NCBI GenBank assembly: GCA_043801935.1
Contig: JAZDLO010000042.1
Span: forward strand, 1-11,232
Direction of reading: 5' to 3'
Length of the DNA: 11,232 bases
From: JAZDLO01 sp043801935
GTDB taxonomy: Bacteria > Actinomycetota > Thermoleophilia > RBG-16-64-13
A model generated the notes under the pieces. That model did not search any database. It had not been told where the DNA came from and saw only the letters and a list, made by a program, of their open reading frames with translations. The translations under genes and the position numbers were made by a program. Each line of letters starts with the position of its first letter. Within the stretch, counting starts at the first letter, position 1. Below, one piece after another: positions 1 through 6,660 of the stretch.

Positions 1-372
1 GGTGCCGACCAGCTGATCTGCGGCGATCCGGCGCATACCGCCGAGCTGTTTCCCATCTCCGAAGCTACGCATGTGGTCATCGTGTCCCACGGGCACCTGC
101 ACGACAAGGATGCGCTCCTCTCGGTCATCGATTCCCCCGCCGCCTACATCGGAATGATCGGGAGCGCCGCCAAAGTGCGGACCGTCTTCGCCCAACTCAC
201 GGAGGCGGGGGTGGATCCCAAGCTACTCGACCGGGTCCACGCCCCCATTGGCCTGGACATCGGGGCGGAGACTCCCGCCGAGCTGGCGCTCTGCATCATG
301 GCCGAGATCGTGGCGGAAAACTACGGAAAGCTGGCCGGGCTCAAGAGCGCGGGCGCCGAGCGCGGGGTCTGA
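1..372 (+). CDS. xdhC: XdhC/CoxI-family protein, C-terminal part (5' end outside window)
   Basis: Open from the first base in frame 1, this gives 123 residues of the C-terminal Rossmann domain of the XdhC/CoxI family and ends with TGA at 370-372. Visible family marks are the segment VVIVSHGHLHDKDALL (Thr/Ser-His after the beta strand), YIGMIGSAAKV, and the hallmark HAPIGLDIGAETPAEL followed by MAEIVAE. XdhC proteins bind molybdenum cofactor and help insert its sulfurated form into xanthine dehydrogenase-type hydroxylases, acting in the cytoplasm. The next gene, yqeB, starts 2 nt after the stop, so the two are almost certainly co-transcribed and this protein probably serves the same selenium-dependent hydroxylase. 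The N-terminal XdhC domain lies upstream of the window, so intactness cannot be judged. The family call is firm; the exact target enzyme is inference. Confidence 0.9.
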   Translation, partial: GADQLICGDPAHTAELFPISEATHVVIVSHGHLHDKDALLSVIDSPAAYIGMIGSAAKVRTVFAQLTEAGVDPKLLDRVHAPIGLDIGAETPAELALCIMAEIVAENYGKLAGLKSAGAERGV

Positions 373-374
373 CG

Positions 375-1223
375 GTGGCGGCTGTATCCATTATCTCCGG
401 GACTTCGGTCGAGCGCCCTGTGGCTCTGGTCAAGGGGGCCGGGGATCTTGCGAGCGGGGTGGCTGCCCGCCTTCATCGGGCTGGGTTCGCGGTAGTGATG
501 ACCGAGATCGCCCGCCCTACCGTCGTGCGGCGCGCAGTGGCTTTCGCGGAGGCCGTCTACGAGGGGCGAACGACGGTCGCAGGGGTGGAGGGAGTCAGGG
601 CCGAGGACGCGGGCGAAGTGCGGCCTCTGCTCGAACGAGGAATGATCCCCGTCCTGGTCGATCCGGAGGCCGCTATCCGGCATGAGCTTGCCCCCTCCCT
701 CCTGGTGGATGCCATCATGGCCAAGCGCAACCTGGGCACCTCGATCACCGATGCGCCCGCGGTGGTGGCCCTGGGGCCCGGATTCACCGCCGGCGTGGAT
801 GTGCATGCCGTCATCGAGACCAAGCGCGGCCACACTCTGGGGCACGTGATCGACCGCGGAGGGGCTTTGCCCAATACCGGCGTCCCCGGGGAGGTGGGCG
901 GCTTCGGGGAAGAGCGCGTGCTCCGCTCACCCACATCGGGAGTGTTCGCGGGAGAGCGAGAGATCGGCGCCGCGGTGGGAAGAGGCGAGATCGTGGGTCA
1001 CGTTGGGGACTCTCCGGTACGCTCGCGATTGGACGGAGTGCTGCGCGGTGTGCTCCGTTCGGGGCTGGAGGTGACCGCCGGTTTCAAGGTAGGCGACGTG
1101 GATCCGCGAGCCACCCGGGAGCATTGCTTCCTGGTCTCAGACAAAGCCCTGGCCATAGCCGGCGGGGTCCTGGAAGCTGCCTGCGCGCTTCTGGGAGGCG
1201 TACGTTTCGTAGTCGACCACTAG
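375..1223 (+). CDS. yqeB: YqeB/EF2563-family selenium-dependent molybdenum hydroxylase maturation protein
   Basis: The 282-residue product matches the YqeB (EF2563) family. This family occurs with selD-dependent molybdenum hydroxylases and is thought to help deliver labile selenium to their cofactor. The diagnostic N-terminal stretch is VKGAGDLASGVAARLHRAGF (residues 19-38) followed by VVMTEIARPTVVRR and AVYEG; later come VDAIMAKRN, a GPGFTAG(V)D motif, and HTLGHVI with a PNTG turn. The GTG start at 375 lies 2 nt after the XdhC stop and lacks a clear ribosome site, consistent with translational coupling. An in-frame GTG at 420, just before the conserved block, is an alternative that would shorten the protein by 15 residues. 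The C-terminal part (LRSPTSGVFAGE, then VGDSPVRSRLDGVLRGVLR) resembles a biotinyl/lipoyl-like beta fold, as usual for the family. The family call is strong; the biochemical role is inferred from known genomic association. Confidence 0.92.
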   Translation: MAAVSIISGTSVERPVALVKGAGDLASGVAARLHRAGFAVVMTEIARPTVVRRAVAFAEAVYEGRTTVAGVEGVRAEDAGEVRPLLERGMIPVLVDPEAAIRHELAPSLLVDAIMAKRNLGTSITDAPAVVALGPGFTAGVDVHAVIETKRGHTLGHVIDRGGALPNTGVPGEVGGFGEERVLRSPTSGVFAGEREIGAAVGRGEIVGHVGDSPVRSRLDGVLRGVLRSGLEVTAGFKVGDVDPRATREHCFLVSDKALAIAGGVLEAACALLGGVRFVVDH

Positions 1224-1227
1224 GTTC

Positions 1228-1235
1228 GGAGGAGG
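1228..1235 (+). promoter_or_regulatory. Ribosome binding site for the M29-like gene
   Basis: GGAGGAGG lies 6 nt before the GTG at 1242. It is close to a perfect Shine-Dalgarno match and fixes the start of the M29-like gene at a GTG, where no ATG is available. Confidence 0.8.
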
Positions 1236-1241
1236 TTCGTA

Positions 1242-2246
1242 GTGAAGTCCTACACCACACTCATCAAGGGCGCTCGACTGGTCGTTGAGACCTGTTTCGC
1301 CGTGAAGGCAGGCGACGCGGTGCTCATCATCTGCGACGAGGACCACCGGCGCGAGGCCGAGGCTATGGGCGGGGTAGCGGTGTCGCTGGGCGCCTACCCG
1401 GTGGTGGCCGATATCTCTCATCATGTCAGCTCGGCGCTCGCGTCGATGAAGGTCCCGATGGAGCCGGCCAAGAACCTGGCCGCCGCCATGGAAGCGTCGG
1501 ATGTCATCATCATCACCACCAATCTGGAGTGGGCCAACCGCTTCGCCCATGTGAACCCCGTGGCAGCCAGCGTGAACAAGGGGGCTAAGATCGGCTCGGT
1601 GGAGGAGGGCATGGCCGATTGGGACCTCACCAGAGAGGACATCGACCAGACCGTCGCCCGGGCCGAGAAGCTCATGGCCGCACTGGAGGGCGTGGAGTGG
1701 GTGCGGGTCACCAACCCGGCCGGTACCGACGTCAAGGTATCCATCAAGGGCCGGCCGCCACTCAAGGTGGTACCGATCAAGGGAGCCGGGGAGATGATGG
1801 GCCCGGTGCCCCTATGGGGCGAAGTGGCCTACGCCGCGGTGGAGGACAAGACCGAGGGTGTCATCGTGGTCGACGGCATCATGCTGGGCGTGGGGGTCTT
1901 CGGGTCGCTCAAGGACACCATCACCTGGGTCATCAAGGACGGCCGGGCTGTGGAGATAACCGGCGGCGCCGAAGCCGAGCGGCTGCGTACAGTGGTGGCC
2001 GGCTCGGACGCGAACGCCAACGTGGTGGCGGAGTTCGCCATGGGCACCAGCACGAAGTCGCCAAGAGGCTCGGCATCGGAGAAAGGTCTCCTGGGCACGG
2101 TGCATTTTGCCCTGGGCGACAACTCTCACTGCTACCCCGGGGGGTGTAGCCACAGCAGCCTGCACCTCGACGGCAACCTGCTCAAAGTGACGGTGGAGAC
2201 CGATGACGGTCGTGTGCTCATCAAAGACGGGGAGTTGGTGATCTGA
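1242..2246 (+). CDS. M29 aminopeptidase-like / NicX-superfamily metalloenzyme
   Basis: This is a 334-residue protein starting at GTG behind a strong GGAGGAGG site. The N-terminal half is an alpha/beta domain (VKAGDAVLIICDE, then SDVIIITTN around residue 90). The C-terminal half carries the layout of thermophilic M29 metallopeptidases: AEFAMGTST near residue 263, a GTVHFALGDN segment near 285-294, and an S-x-LHLDG motif whose His308 and Asp310 fit the His-x-Asp metal site. Glu264, Glu280 and His288 are further candidate ligands. At about 334 residues it is shorter than true AmpS/AmpT enzymes (about 410), and nearer the size of the related 2,5-dihydroxypyridine dioxygenase NicX. The cofactor-binding region is unusually rich in Cys and His (Cys297, Cys302, His296, His304). 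It sits 18 nt after yqeB and 2 nt before a cupin gene, so a catabolic rather than housekeeping role is likely. Whether it hydrolyses a peptide bond or opens a ring cannot be told from sequence. Confidence 0.8.
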   Translation: MKSYTTLIKGARLVVETCFAVKAGDAVLIICDEDHRREAEAMGGVAVSLGAYPVVADISHHVSSALASMKVPMEPAKNLAAAMEASDVIIITTNLEWANRFAHVNPVAASVNKGAKIGSVEEGMADWDLTREDIDQTVARAEKLMAALEGVEWVRVTNPAGTDVKVSIKGRPPLKVVPIKGAGEMMGPVPLWGEVAYAAVEDKTEGVIVVDGIMLGVGVFGSLKDTITWVIKDGRAVEITGGAEAERLRTVVAGSDANANVVAEFAMGTSTKSPRGSASEKGLLGTVHFALGDNSHCYPGGCSHSSLHLDGNLLKVTVETDDGRVLIKDGELVI

Positions 2247-2248
2247 AG

Positions 2249-2635
2249 ATGGATGTGGAGACCGCACTCAAGAAGATCTCGGTCGTCGACCTGAGCGATG
2301 GCAAGCGCACCGACCTGCCCGATGGGAGCTGGGTATGTGAGCTGGCCTCCGGACCGCTGAACGGGGCCGAGCGGACCACCATGGGCTTTTCCACGTGGAA
2401 GCCGGGAGCTTCCACCAAGCAGATGGTGCACGAGACCGAGGAGATGGCCTACATCGTATCGGGCGAAGGAAAACTCTCCGTGGGGGACAAGTTCGTCTCG
2501 TACAAAGCCGGCCAGGGGGTGCTCATCCCGGCAGGGGTCCCGCATGGGGTGGTCAACGATTCGGACCAGGATATGACCATGGTTTACATCTTCTCTCATC
2601 CGCAGTACCCGCCGACGAAGGCGGCCGCAGAGTAG
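2249..2635 (+). CDS. Small single-domain cupin (cupin_2-like)
   Basis: The 128-residue protein has both cupin motifs: motif 1 around residues 53-74 (PGAS...H61-x3-E65...YIVSGEG) and motif 2 around 88-103 (GQGVLIPAGVPHGVVN, with His99). Metal-binding cupins usually have His-x-His in motif 1. Here the first His is replaced by Met59, leaving His61, Glu65 and His99 as the visible ligands. It starts with ATG 2 nt after the stop of the M29-like gene, and a GGGGAG lies about 14 nt upstream. The tight coupling suggests that the two products work on the same pathway. Small cupins of this type may be dioxygenases, isomerases, decarboxylases or sensors, so no reaction is proposed. The fold call is firm; the function is unknown. 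Confidence 0.85.
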   Translation: MDVETALKKISVVDLSDGKRTDLPDGSWVCELASGPLNGAERTTMGFSTWKPGASTKQMVHETEEMAYIVSGEGKLSVGDKFVSYKAGQGVLIPAGVPHGVVNDSDQDMTMVYIFSHPQYPPTKAAAE

Positions 2636-2703
2636 GCAAAGGGGCGGGTGGAAGGACACGATCCTGGGCCACGGGGCATCAGGGGGAGAAAGGGCGGCGG
2701 GAA

Positions 2704-3816
2704 GTGATCGTAGGTTGCTGTACTGAGCTCAAGAACAACGAGAACCGGGTGGGACTGACGCCCGGGGGCGTCTGGGCGCTCGCCCAGGCCGGTCACAAGG
2801 TTCTCATCGAGAAGTCGGCTGGGCTGGGTAGCGGCTTCTCCGACGACGAGTACCAGGCCAAAGGTGCGGAGATCGTCGACCGGGCGGATGATGTCTGGGC
2901 TTTGTCGAACATGGTGGTGAAAGTCAAAGAGCCACTGCCTTCGGAATACCGGTTCTTCCGGGACGACCTGGTCCTGTTCACGTATCTGCATCTGGCGCCC
3001 GTGCCCGATCTCACTAGGGCGATGCTCGACAGCGGCATCGTGGGCGTGGCCTATGAGACGGTGCAGCTGCCGAGCGGCGAGTTGCCCTTGCTGGTGCCCA
3101 TGAGTGAGGTCGCCGGTCGGATGGCCATAACCGAGGGAGCCTACTATCTGGCCTATCCCAATGGAGGTCTGGGCCGGTTCATCGGCGGGGTCCCGGGAGT
3201 AGCTCCGTCGGAGGTACTGATCATCGGTGGCGGGGTGGTCGGCATCAACGCGGCTAAGATGGCCGCCGGCCAAGGAGCCAGGGTCACCATCCTCGATCTC
3301 GACGCCGACCGCATGAAGTATCTGGACGATGTGCTTCCCCCCAACTGCGTGACCGTGTTCTCGGATAGGTCGGCGCTGGAGCACTATCTGGTCTGTGCCG
3401 ACCTGGTCATCGGGGCGGTACTGGTGGCGGGGACCGTCGCTCCGAAGCTTGTGACCCGCGACATGCTGCATCTCATGAAGCCCCGCGCAGTGGTCGTGGA
3501 TGTGGCGGTAGATCAGGGCGGGTGCTTCGAGACCACTCGTGCCACCACGCATCAGGATCCCGTGTATTACGAGGAGAGCGTGCTCCACTACGCGGTTGCC
3601 AATATGCCGGGCGCCTATCCGCAGACCTCCACCTTGGCCCTCACCAACGTCACCTTGCCTTACGTTCTTGCCCTGGCCAACAAAGGGGTGGCCGGGGCGG
3701 CCAAGGAGGACAACGCTCTCAGGTTGGGCATCAACACCTGGCACGGGAAGCTTACCTGCGCGGGTGTGGCCGAGTCACAAGGTTTGGCCTGCGATCTGAT
3801 CGACGGGTTGGCCTAG
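2704..3816 (+). CDS. ald: Alanine dehydrogenase
   Basis: The 370-residue protein, started at GTG 2704, has the normal length for NAD-dependent alanine dehydrogenase (L-alanine + NAD+ + water to pyruvate + NH4+ + NADH). With this start the catalytic and substrate residues fall at the family's usual numbers: Arg15 (in NNENRV), Lys75 (in VKVKEP), His96 (in YLHLAP) and Asp270 (in DVAVDQGG). The Rossmann loop GGGVVGINAAK (175-185) is followed by LDLD, where Asp198 suits NAD rather than NADP. The reading frame is open further upstream to 2395 through the cupin gene, but that extension has no homology-like features and is rejected. The N-terminus reads IVGCCTELK, with two Cys where many homologues have Val-Pro-Lys. 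A purine-rich GGGGGAG lies about 15 nt upstream and GGCGGGAA immediately upstream. The context suggests amino-nitrogen catabolism or alanine fermentation, possibly feeding on products of the two genes before it. Confidence 0.94.
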   Translation: MIVGCCTELKNNENRVGLTPGGVWALAQAGHKVLIEKSAGLGSGFSDDEYQAKGAEIVDRADDVWALSNMVVKVKEPLPSEYRFFRDDLVLFTYLHLAPVPDLTRAMLDSGIVGVAYETVQLPSGELPLLVPMSEVAGRMAITEGAYYLAYPNGGLGRFIGGVPGVAPSEVLIIGGGVVGINAAKMAAGQGARVTILDLDADRMKYLDDVLPPNCVTVFSDRSALEHYLVCADLVIGAVLVAGTVAPKLVTRDMLHLMKPRAVVVDVAVDQGGCFETTRATTHQDPVYYEESVLHYAVANMPGAYPQTSTLALTNVTLPYVLALANKGVAGAAKEDNALRLGINTWHGKLTCAGVAESQGLACDLIDGLA

Positions 3817-3889
3817 ACGGAGTCGGCGAACCCTACCGACCCGGGGGCCGTGAAGCGTGGCCGTCGGGCCCCGTGGGTATTCTCCCCAT

Positions 3890-4132
3890 GTGAACGTGAC
3901 GGCTAGATTACTGGGGACGGACCGGAGCTTCCTTCCGGCGGGGGCTGAAGGAAGCTCCGTCACTCTGGAGTTCGCCAGCGACTATGTGACGCTGGGAAAC
4001 CTGCGGACAAAGCTGGGTATGCCGCCGGACCTACCTCGCATCGCGTTCTTACGGGGTGAGCCTATCGGCGACGATCATGTGCTCTCCGACGGCGATGAAG
4101 TAATCTTGGTGACCCCGGTGGGAGGTGGATGA
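3890..4132 (+). CDS. MoaD/ThiS-type ubiquitin-fold sulfur carrier protein
   Basis: This is an 80-residue beta-grasp protein. The GTG at 3890 is chosen because family members begin with a strand like the one seen here (VNVTARLLG). The frame is open back to a GTG at 3857, which would add 11 residues of no family character. The body shows TLGNLRTKLGMP (helix), IAFLRGEPIGDDHVLSDGDEVILVTPV (late strands) and a C-terminus ending Gly-Gly-Gly. A terminal Gly-Gly is the site that is adenylated by a MoeB/ThiF-type E1 and carries sulfur as a thiocarboxylate, as in molybdopterin or thiamin synthesis. The neighbourhood (XdhC, YqeB) favours molybdopterin, but the protein could also donate sulfur to tRNA or another cofactor. 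No E1-like enzyme or MoaE is visible in the window. The spacing from the ald stop is 73 nt, so co-transcription is likely but not certain. Confidence 0.78.
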   Translation: MNVTARLLGTDRSFLPAGAEGSSVTLEFASDYVTLGNLRTKLGMPPDLPRIAFLRGEPIGDDHVLSDGDEVILVTPVGGG

Positions 4133-4171
4133 CGGTCGCCGGCGTGAAGCCCGACGGACGTGGTCGGACCG

Positions 4172-4191
4172 GCCGGGGTCTCACCCCCGGC
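4172..4191. terminator. Possible hairpin terminator between convergent genes
   Basis: GCCGGGG (4172-4178) pairs with CCCCGGC (4185-4191) across a 6-nt loop. It overlaps the stop codon of the - strand M20 gene and lies 40 nt after the MoaD-like gene. There is no T-tract on either side, so it would be a weak or factor-assisted terminator at best. Confidence 0.3.
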
Positions 4192-5644
4192 ACAGGCGCA
4201 GGATCACATCTCGGTAGATGTCCACGCATCGACGCAGGTCGGCGGCGGGCACGTGTTCATTGGGCTTGTGGATGTTCCCTGCGGCTTGGCCGGGACCGAA
4301 GATGACGGTGTCCATGCCCGCTTCCTGATACACAGGGGCTTCGGTGGTCCCGCTCTTCAGCTCCGGTTCGAGGGATAGGCCGCGCACGCCCAGTTCGATC
4401 ATCAGCGCGGCCAGCACGTGGGAATCCTCGTCGGCACGGAAGGGCGCACTGTCAAGGACCCGTTCGGTGCGGAGCCGCAGCACTTCCCAGTGTGGCGGGC
4501 TCGGTCTCTCGAGGGCTCGCAGGGCGGCTTCGTGGGCCTCGAGCACCTCGGCAGGAGCCTGCCCCGGGAGCCTCCTGACATCCACGACGTAGGACAAGCG
4601 CGCTTGCCCCGCACGGACCAGGCCGTTGTTGACCGTGCTGTAGGGAGGCTCGAATCCAGGGACGCCGAGAACACGAAGCTGCTGCTCCAGATTCCGAGTG
4701 AGAGCGTGGACGGCAAGCAGCACGCCGGTCAGCTCCGGCGACCAGACCTCGGTGTCGGGTGCCCGAACCGGCTCGACGAGGCAGACGATCCCGGCCGCCG
4801 CCGCTTCGGGGGTCAGCATCAGATCGGCCTCGGGAGGCTCGGCGGTCGCTACCACGGCTTCGCATCCGGCCGCCACCTTGTTCGCTACGTCACCGCCCCG
4901 GACCGACACGATCGCCGGGGCGTCAGCGCCGGAGCCGGTGCGCCGGTCCGGGGCATGCCTATCGCCCGCCAGCGTGGCCAGCGCGTCGAGACAGGCGCTG
5001 TTGGCCGAAGCACCTCGATGAGGTTGGGACGAGTGAGCCGCGACGCCCGTGAACACCAGGCGCCAGCAGGGCAGGGAAGGGAGCGGCACGGGCGCCGGAT
5101 CGCTCCCCTGGGTGCGGAATTCCGCGTAGCCCTTGTGGGCGGTGCAGGGCCGCAGACCGGTGGGCTCGCCCACCAGCACGCGGCGCGGGACGGCTCCGCC
5201 GCCCCGCGCCCGCAGCTCGCGGACCAGCAGCTTCGCTCCGTAGCGACCGCTCTCCTCTCCGTAGGTGCCGGCCAAGGCGACATTGTCGCGCAACTCCACG
5301 TCGCGGAGGGTGTCGAGGGCAAGGAGTTTGCACAACAGGTCGAGCTTCACGTCGGCCGTGCCCAAGCCGTAGAGCAGGTCCTCGCGTTGGGTGAGGGCGA
5401 AAGGGTCGCCGTCCGTGGCCGTCCACAGCGAATGGTCCCCCGGAGGGACGGTGTCCGTGTGAGTGGCCAGCAGGAGGGTATCCCGATCGAGGGGTCGGCG
5501 AGAGGCCAAGAGGTTGTACTGGCGGACGCCGTCGCGGGTCTCTTCCTGGAGTGAGGTCTCCAAGCCGGCAAGATGGCAGAGGGGCAGCAGGAACTCGATC
5601 AGCTCTAGATTCGAAAGAGCCGAGCTGGTGTCGATAGCGATCAT
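4181..5644 (-). CDS. M20-family metallopeptidase/deacylase (ArgE/DapE/YgeY-like)
   Basis: A 487-residue product if the ATG at 5644 is used. It carries the complete M20 di-zinc site: His62-x-Asp64 (in THTDTVPPGDH), Asp98 (in GLGTADVK), the catalytic pair Glu130-Glu131 (in GTYGEESG), Glu160 (in LVGEPTGL) and a final His in FGPG...NIHKPNEHVP near the C-terminus. The middle dimerisation domain is recognisable (FTGVAAHSSQPHRGASAN). Relatives deacylate N-acyl amino acids or cleave small peptides, with acetylornithine deacetylase and YgeY-type peptidases closest in style. It is longer than most ArgE/DapE proteins (about 380-400), partly from Ala/Pro-rich inserts. The start is uncertain. The usual N-terminal helix (LDLLALARRMIAIDTSS) begins before this ATG, yet no ATG, GTG or TTG lies in frame between it and an ATG at 5806, which overlaps the divergent lipoprotein start. 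Family confidence is high and start confidence low. Confidence 0.88.
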   Translation of the reverse strand: MIAIDTSSALSNLELIEFLLPLCHLAGLETSLQEETRDGVRQYNLLASRRPLDRDTLLLATHTDTVPPGDHSLWTATDGDPFALTQREDLLYGLGTADVKLDLLCKLLALDTLRDVELRDNVALAGTYGEESGRYGAKLLVRELRARGGGAVPRRVLVGEPTGLRPCTAHKGYAEFRTQGSDPAPVPLPSLPCWRLVFTGVAAHSSQPHRGASANSACLDALATLAGDRHAPDRRTGSGADAPAIVSVRGGDVANKVAAGCEAVVATAEPPEADLMLTPEAAAAGIVCLVEPVRAPDTEVWSPELTGVLLAVHALTRNLEQQLRVLGVPGFEPPYSTVNNGLVRAGQARLSYVVDVRRLPGQAPAEVLEAHEAALRALERPSPPHWEVLRLRTERVLDSAPFRADEDSHVLAALMIELGVRGLSLEPELKSGTTEAPVYQEAGMDTVIFGPGQAAGNIHKPNEHVPAADLRRCVDIYRDVILRLCRG

Positions 5645-5760
5645 TCGCCGAGCGAGCGCTAGGAGATCGAGGGTCGTCGTCCGCGCCGTCCTTTCGCCAT
5701 GGGGCCAGGTGAGCGGGACCGTTCCCGGCGATCCTGGCCCGCGACTGCCGGTCGTGGTTG

Positions 5761-5789
5761 AATGTAGGCTGGAAGGGAGAGTTTTGCAA
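5761..5789 (-). promoter_or_regulatory. Possible sigma70-type promoter for the M20 gene
   Basis: Read on the - strand, TTGCAA (5789-5784) is followed after exactly 17 nt by TACATT (5766-5761). Each box matches 4 of 6 consensus bases. Transcription would begin near 5754, which argues against translation of the M20 gene from the ATG at 5806. The match is moderate and could be chance. Confidence 0.35.
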
Positions 5790-5798
5790 GATGGATGG

Positions 5799-6461
5799 AT
5801 GGCCATGAGAGATGGAGGGCCTCGTCGGTGGAGGTCGCGGAGGCTGCTCATCCTCGCCGCGGTCCCGCTGATCGCGACGATCATGGCCACTGGGGCCGCG
5901 GGCTGTGGGTCTGGTTCGACCGCAGCCACAGCACCCGGAGGTCTGCCGGGACGGATCTCCACCACCGTCAGCCCCATGATGGAGGCGTACTATCGGGCTC
6001 ACCCCGGCCTCGTCGACGGAGTCCTGCAGCCGGCTCCAGCGACGCCGGAGAAGATCTTGGCCGACATCCGTAGCGGTCTCGACCACGAGCGCGACATCTG
6101 GCTTCCCGAGTATCTTCCGGACGGATTCGTGCTTGCCGCGCCCTACAACGGCGACGGCAGCGGTTCCGCCTATCCCAATCCGTATGCTTGGGGCAGGGGT
6201 TACGGTGTTACCTACACCGATGGCGCCGGCTACATCATGGTGCTGTCCAACTCCGACGACGATCTCGCCCAAGGGGAATGGACAGCGCTTACAGAGACCG
6301 TGGCCGGACGCCATCTGCGCCTGCAGAGCGGCTCCGGAGTGACGCTGGTGGCCACCAGCGACGACGGCGACGTGCCTCTGCTGGTGGCGGGGGCGGGTTT
6401 TGCCGGTGAACGCTTGGCGGCAGAGCTGATCCGGGTGGCTACGAGCCTCCGTCATCACTAG
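5799..6461 (+). CDS. Predicted secreted lipoprotein of unknown function
   Basis: From the ATG at 5799 the product is 220 residues; a second in-frame ATG at 5805 is equally possible. The N-terminus is a clear export signal: an Arg-rich n-region (RRWRSRR at 9-15), a hydrophobic stretch LLILAAVPLIATIMA, then TGAAGC with Cys36 as likely lipidation site. The lipobox is imperfect, with Ala rather than Leu at -3, and the paired arginines leave Tat export open. The mature part has a YLPDGF segment, later VAGRHLRLQS, and a C-terminal helix ending LIRVATSL. This loosely recalls DUF4367-type extracytoplasmic domains found with sigma-factor regulators, but no firm family is claimed. A GGAAGGGAG at 5771-5779 lies rather far upstream for a ribosome site. 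The frame is open upstream to 5463, antisense to the M20 gene; that part is dismissed. Confidence 0.72.
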   Translation: MAMRDGGPRRWRSRRLLILAAVPLIATIMATGAAGCGSGSTAATAPGGLPGRISTTVSPMMEAYYRAHPGLVDGVLQPAPATPEKILADIRSGLDHERDIWLPEYLPDGFVLAAPYNGDGSGSAYPNPYAWGRGYGVTYTDGAGYIMVLSNSDDDLAQGEWTALTETVAGRHLRLQSGSGVTLVATSDDGDVPLLVAGAGFAGERLAAELIRVATSLRHH

Positions 6462-6524
6462 TCGCACGCAAAAACTCCCTGCACAATGGCCTATTATTGA
6501 ACGTTCCCTTGCTCGTTCTAGAGT

Positions 6525-6553
6525 TTGTGACGCCTTTCTCTAGGTGCTATAAT
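6525..6553 (+). promoter_or_regulatory. Strong sigma70-type promoter for the hdr operon
   Basis: TTGTGA (6525-6530), a 17-nt spacer and a perfect TATAAT (6548-6553) form a well-spaced housekeeping-type promoter, in a locally AT-richer patch of an otherwise GC-rich window. Transcription should start near 6560, giving a leader of about 100 nt before hdrC. The rest of the 199-nt gap (6462-6660) shows no gene and no confident terminator for the lipoprotein gene. Confidence 0.65.
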
Positions 6554-6647
6554 CACTCGCTGGTGTGCCGCGCCAGCCTGCCCACTCATTTCTCTTCCAC
6601 GGCCGCTGGTCGCAGTGTTGCGCATGCCCCGGGCCGTCTTTCCCAGT

Positions 6648-6655
6648 GAGGAGGG
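6648..6655 (+). promoter_or_regulatory. Ribosome binding site deciding the hdrC TTG start
   Basis: GAGGAGGG sits 5 nt before the TTG at 6661. It selects that TTG over the in-frame upstream ATG-type start at 6565, which would add a 32-residue extension with no HdrC-like character. Confidence 0.75.
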
Positions 6656-6660
6656 TTGGT

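Noticed and set aside
2395..2703. Upstream extension of the alanine dehydrogenase frame through the cupin gene
   Set aside because: The catalytic residues fall at their standard numbers only with the start at 2704, and the extension lies in the shadow frame of an intact cupin gene.
4418..5554. 378-codon open frame on the + strand opposite the M20 gene
   Set aside because: The - strand encodes a complete M20 zinc site here. The + strand product is Arg/Gly-rich with no recognisable motifs.
5645..5977. Long N-terminal extension of the M20 gene (start at 5977 or 5806)
   Set aside because: It has a Pro/Gly/Ser-rich, non-family composition, runs antisense to the lipoprotein coding region, and begins upstream of the likely promoter. 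The caveat about the missing start is kept as a finding.
6499..6518. Inverted repeat GAACG...CGTTC as a terminator for the lipoprotein gene
   Set aside because: The stem is only 5 bp with a 10-nt loop and no T-tract, too weak to call a terminator.
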